Assembly: GCA_025352065.1 (NCBI GenBank)
Contig: JANXUC010000099.1
Span: forward strand, 1-35,553
Direction of reading: 5' to 3'
Length of the DNA stretch: 35,553 nucleotides
From: Acidobacteriaceae bacterium
GTDB lineage: Bacteria > Acidobacteriota > Terriglobia > Terriglobales > Acidobacteriaceae
Below, one piece after another: positions 34,528-35,553 of the stretch. Numbering within the stretch: the stretch's first letter is position 1; every line of letters begins with the position of its first letter. Made by a program: the position numbers and the translations under genes. Under the pieces are notes generated by a model that worked only from the letters and a program-made list of their open reading frames with translations, was not told the DNA's origin and did not search any database.

Positions 34528-35553
34528 ATGAGCCAGCTATCCGATTCCGAGATTCTTCGCCACATACGGCGCCAACCCAAGGGCACCGCGGGTTTCAAGC
34601 AACTCGTGCGCGAACTGGGCGTCAAGGGTCCGAATCGTCGCGACCTCGCCGAGCGCCTGGAACGGCTCGCCGCTAGCGGTCAACTGATGCAGATAGATTC
34701 CGACCGGTTCGCGATTCCGAAAGCCGCGATGAATCAGTTGGTCGGGCGGCTGAGTATGCATCGCGACGGCTATGGCTTCGTGATTCCGAACCGTTCCGAT
34801 CTCTCGGAGCCGCTGCGCAGCCAGCTTTCCGGAGATGTATTCATCGCTCCGCACCAGATTGGTTCGTCGATGCACGGTGATCGCGTTTTAGTGGAAGTCG
34901 GCAATGTGCGCTCGGATGGTCGTTGTGAAGGCCGTATTTTGCGCACTGTAGATCGTGCCCATGCCACCGTCGTCGGCAAGTTCCACTACGGCGGACGCCA
35001 CAACTACGTAACTCCGATTGACGAAAAGATTACGCAAGATATTTTGATTGCTGCAAGTATGGAATATCCGCCGGGTGCCCCGAGTGGCGCGGATTCGCAA
35101 GGCGGCGAGAAATCCGTGACTCCACACCGTGTACTCGGCGAAGAGGCCGCGCGGCACACGGAATGGGACGATCTTGAAGGCGTAGTTGTCGATGTGGAGA
35201 TTACCGATTGGCCGAGTGCGACGCAGAATCCTCGCGGACGTGTGGTCGAAATTCTTGGCTACGAAGATGATTTCGGCGTTGATGTTGAGATCATGATTCG
35301 CAAGCATCACCTACCGCATCGCTTCCCAGCAGGAGTGCTGGAGGATGCTGAAGCTACTTCCGAGATTATTTCCGCGCACGAACTCGCTAAACGACGCGAC
35401 TACCGGGACTTACCGATTGTCACCATCGACGGTGAAACTGCACGCGACTTCGACGATGCAGTTCTCGTTCGTATCCTCCAAAATGGCAACTACGAGCTGC
35501 AGGTTCATATTGCCGACGTCGCTCACTATGTAACGCCGGGCTCGAAGCTGGAT
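34528..35553 (+). CDS. rnr: Ribonuclease R, 5' part (runs off the window)
   Basis: A 3'-5' exoribonuclease acting on structured RNA. It starts at ATG 34528 (MSQLSDSEILRHIRRQPKG), and 342 codons are present with no stop before the window ends. An N-terminal winged-helix RNase R/B domain (about 1-65) is followed by cold-shock-type OB domains (GYGFVIPN; GDVFIAPHQIG; GDRVLVEV). The RNB catalytic domain begins with LPIVTIDGETARDFDDAV, whose Asp residues bind metal. A linker around residues 170-200 (GAPSGADSQGGEKS) looks like a lineage-specific insertion. The S1 domain would lie outside the window. It is divergent from the Kbl-type gene over an 87-base gap. Confidence 0.93.
   Translation, partial: MSQLSDSEILRHIRRQPKGTAGFKQLVRELGVKGPNRRDLAERLERLAASGQLMQIDSDRFAIPKAAMNQLVGRLSMHRDGYGFVIPNRSDLSEPLRSQLSGDVFIAPHQIGSSMHGDRVLVEVGNVRSDGRCEGRILRTVDRAHATVVGKFHYGGRHNYVTPIDEKITQDILIAASMEYPPGAPSGADSQGGEKSVTPHRVLGEEAARHTEWDDLEGVVVDVEITDWPSATQNPRGRVVEILGYEDDFGVDVEIMIRKHHLPHRFPAGVLEDAEATSEIISAHELAKRRDYRDLPIVTIDGETARDFDDAVLVRILQNGNYELQVHIADVAHYVTPGSKLD

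Overview
The window reads as a chromosomal segment of an Acidobacteriota bacterium (Terriglobia/Koribacter-like). This placement is an inference from gene content: a valS-nadC-birA-coaX cluster, a membrane-bound Ser/Thr kinase with a tetratricopeptide-type tail, a PhoB-type winged helix fused to membrane segments, a carboxypeptidase-regulatory-domain TonB-dependent receptor remnant, M13 peptidase, GH3 and GH27 secreted hydrolases, and many small palindromic repeats. No rRNA, tRNA, CRISPR array, integrase or transposase gene was seen.

Layout. 1-955: a minus-strand hypothetical gene flanked by related repeat sequences. 956-7022: a tight plus-strand run of valS, nadC, birA, coaX and a conserved hypothetical gene, with gaps of 12-28 bases. 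7056-7562: a minus-strand secreted protein with its own terminator. 7895-10968: an RlmD/RumA-type rRNA methyltransferase overlapped by a membrane protein gene, then a Gfo/Idh/MocA oxidoreductase. 11194-12864: a TonB-like energy-transducing protein, followed 21 bases later by a peroxiredoxin-like gene with an in-frame TGA at its active site. 13075-16088: a minus-strand membrane regulator and an M13 metallopeptidase. 16211-17310: a small membrane ORF coupled to miaA. 17312-19419: a zinc-ribbon protein and an Ada-AlkA repair fusion. 19441-25424: an accessory zone with palindromic repeats, a deleted TonB-dependent receptor, a GH3 enzyme, a lipoprotein and a decayed toxin-antitoxin pair. 25425-29637: Ser/Thr kinase and GH27 alpha-galactosidase. 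29686-33216: a zinc-ribbon membrane protein and pyrR-pyrB-pyrC. 33226-35553: a Kbl-type enzyme divergent from rnr, which runs off the window.

How the genes work together. The first block supplies charged tRNA-Val and cofactors (NAD, protein biotinylation, CoA). The pyr block carries out early pyrimidine synthesis. miaA, the RlmD-type enzyme and rnr act on RNA. The 19-29 kb zone carries extracellular carbohydrate use, signalling and mobile or decaying DNA.

Main find: the gene at 12331-12864 is an otherwise intact AhpC/TSA_2 (PRXL2-like) protein. The first Cys of its CxxC redox motif is replaced by TGA, and a stem-loop with bacterial SECIS geometry lies just downstream. It is best explained as a selenoprotein (UxxC), which conventional annotation would truncate or call a pseudogene. 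The second find is a pair of roughly 290-base repeats whose inverted ends are themselves palindromes, with a solo end elsewhere in the window.
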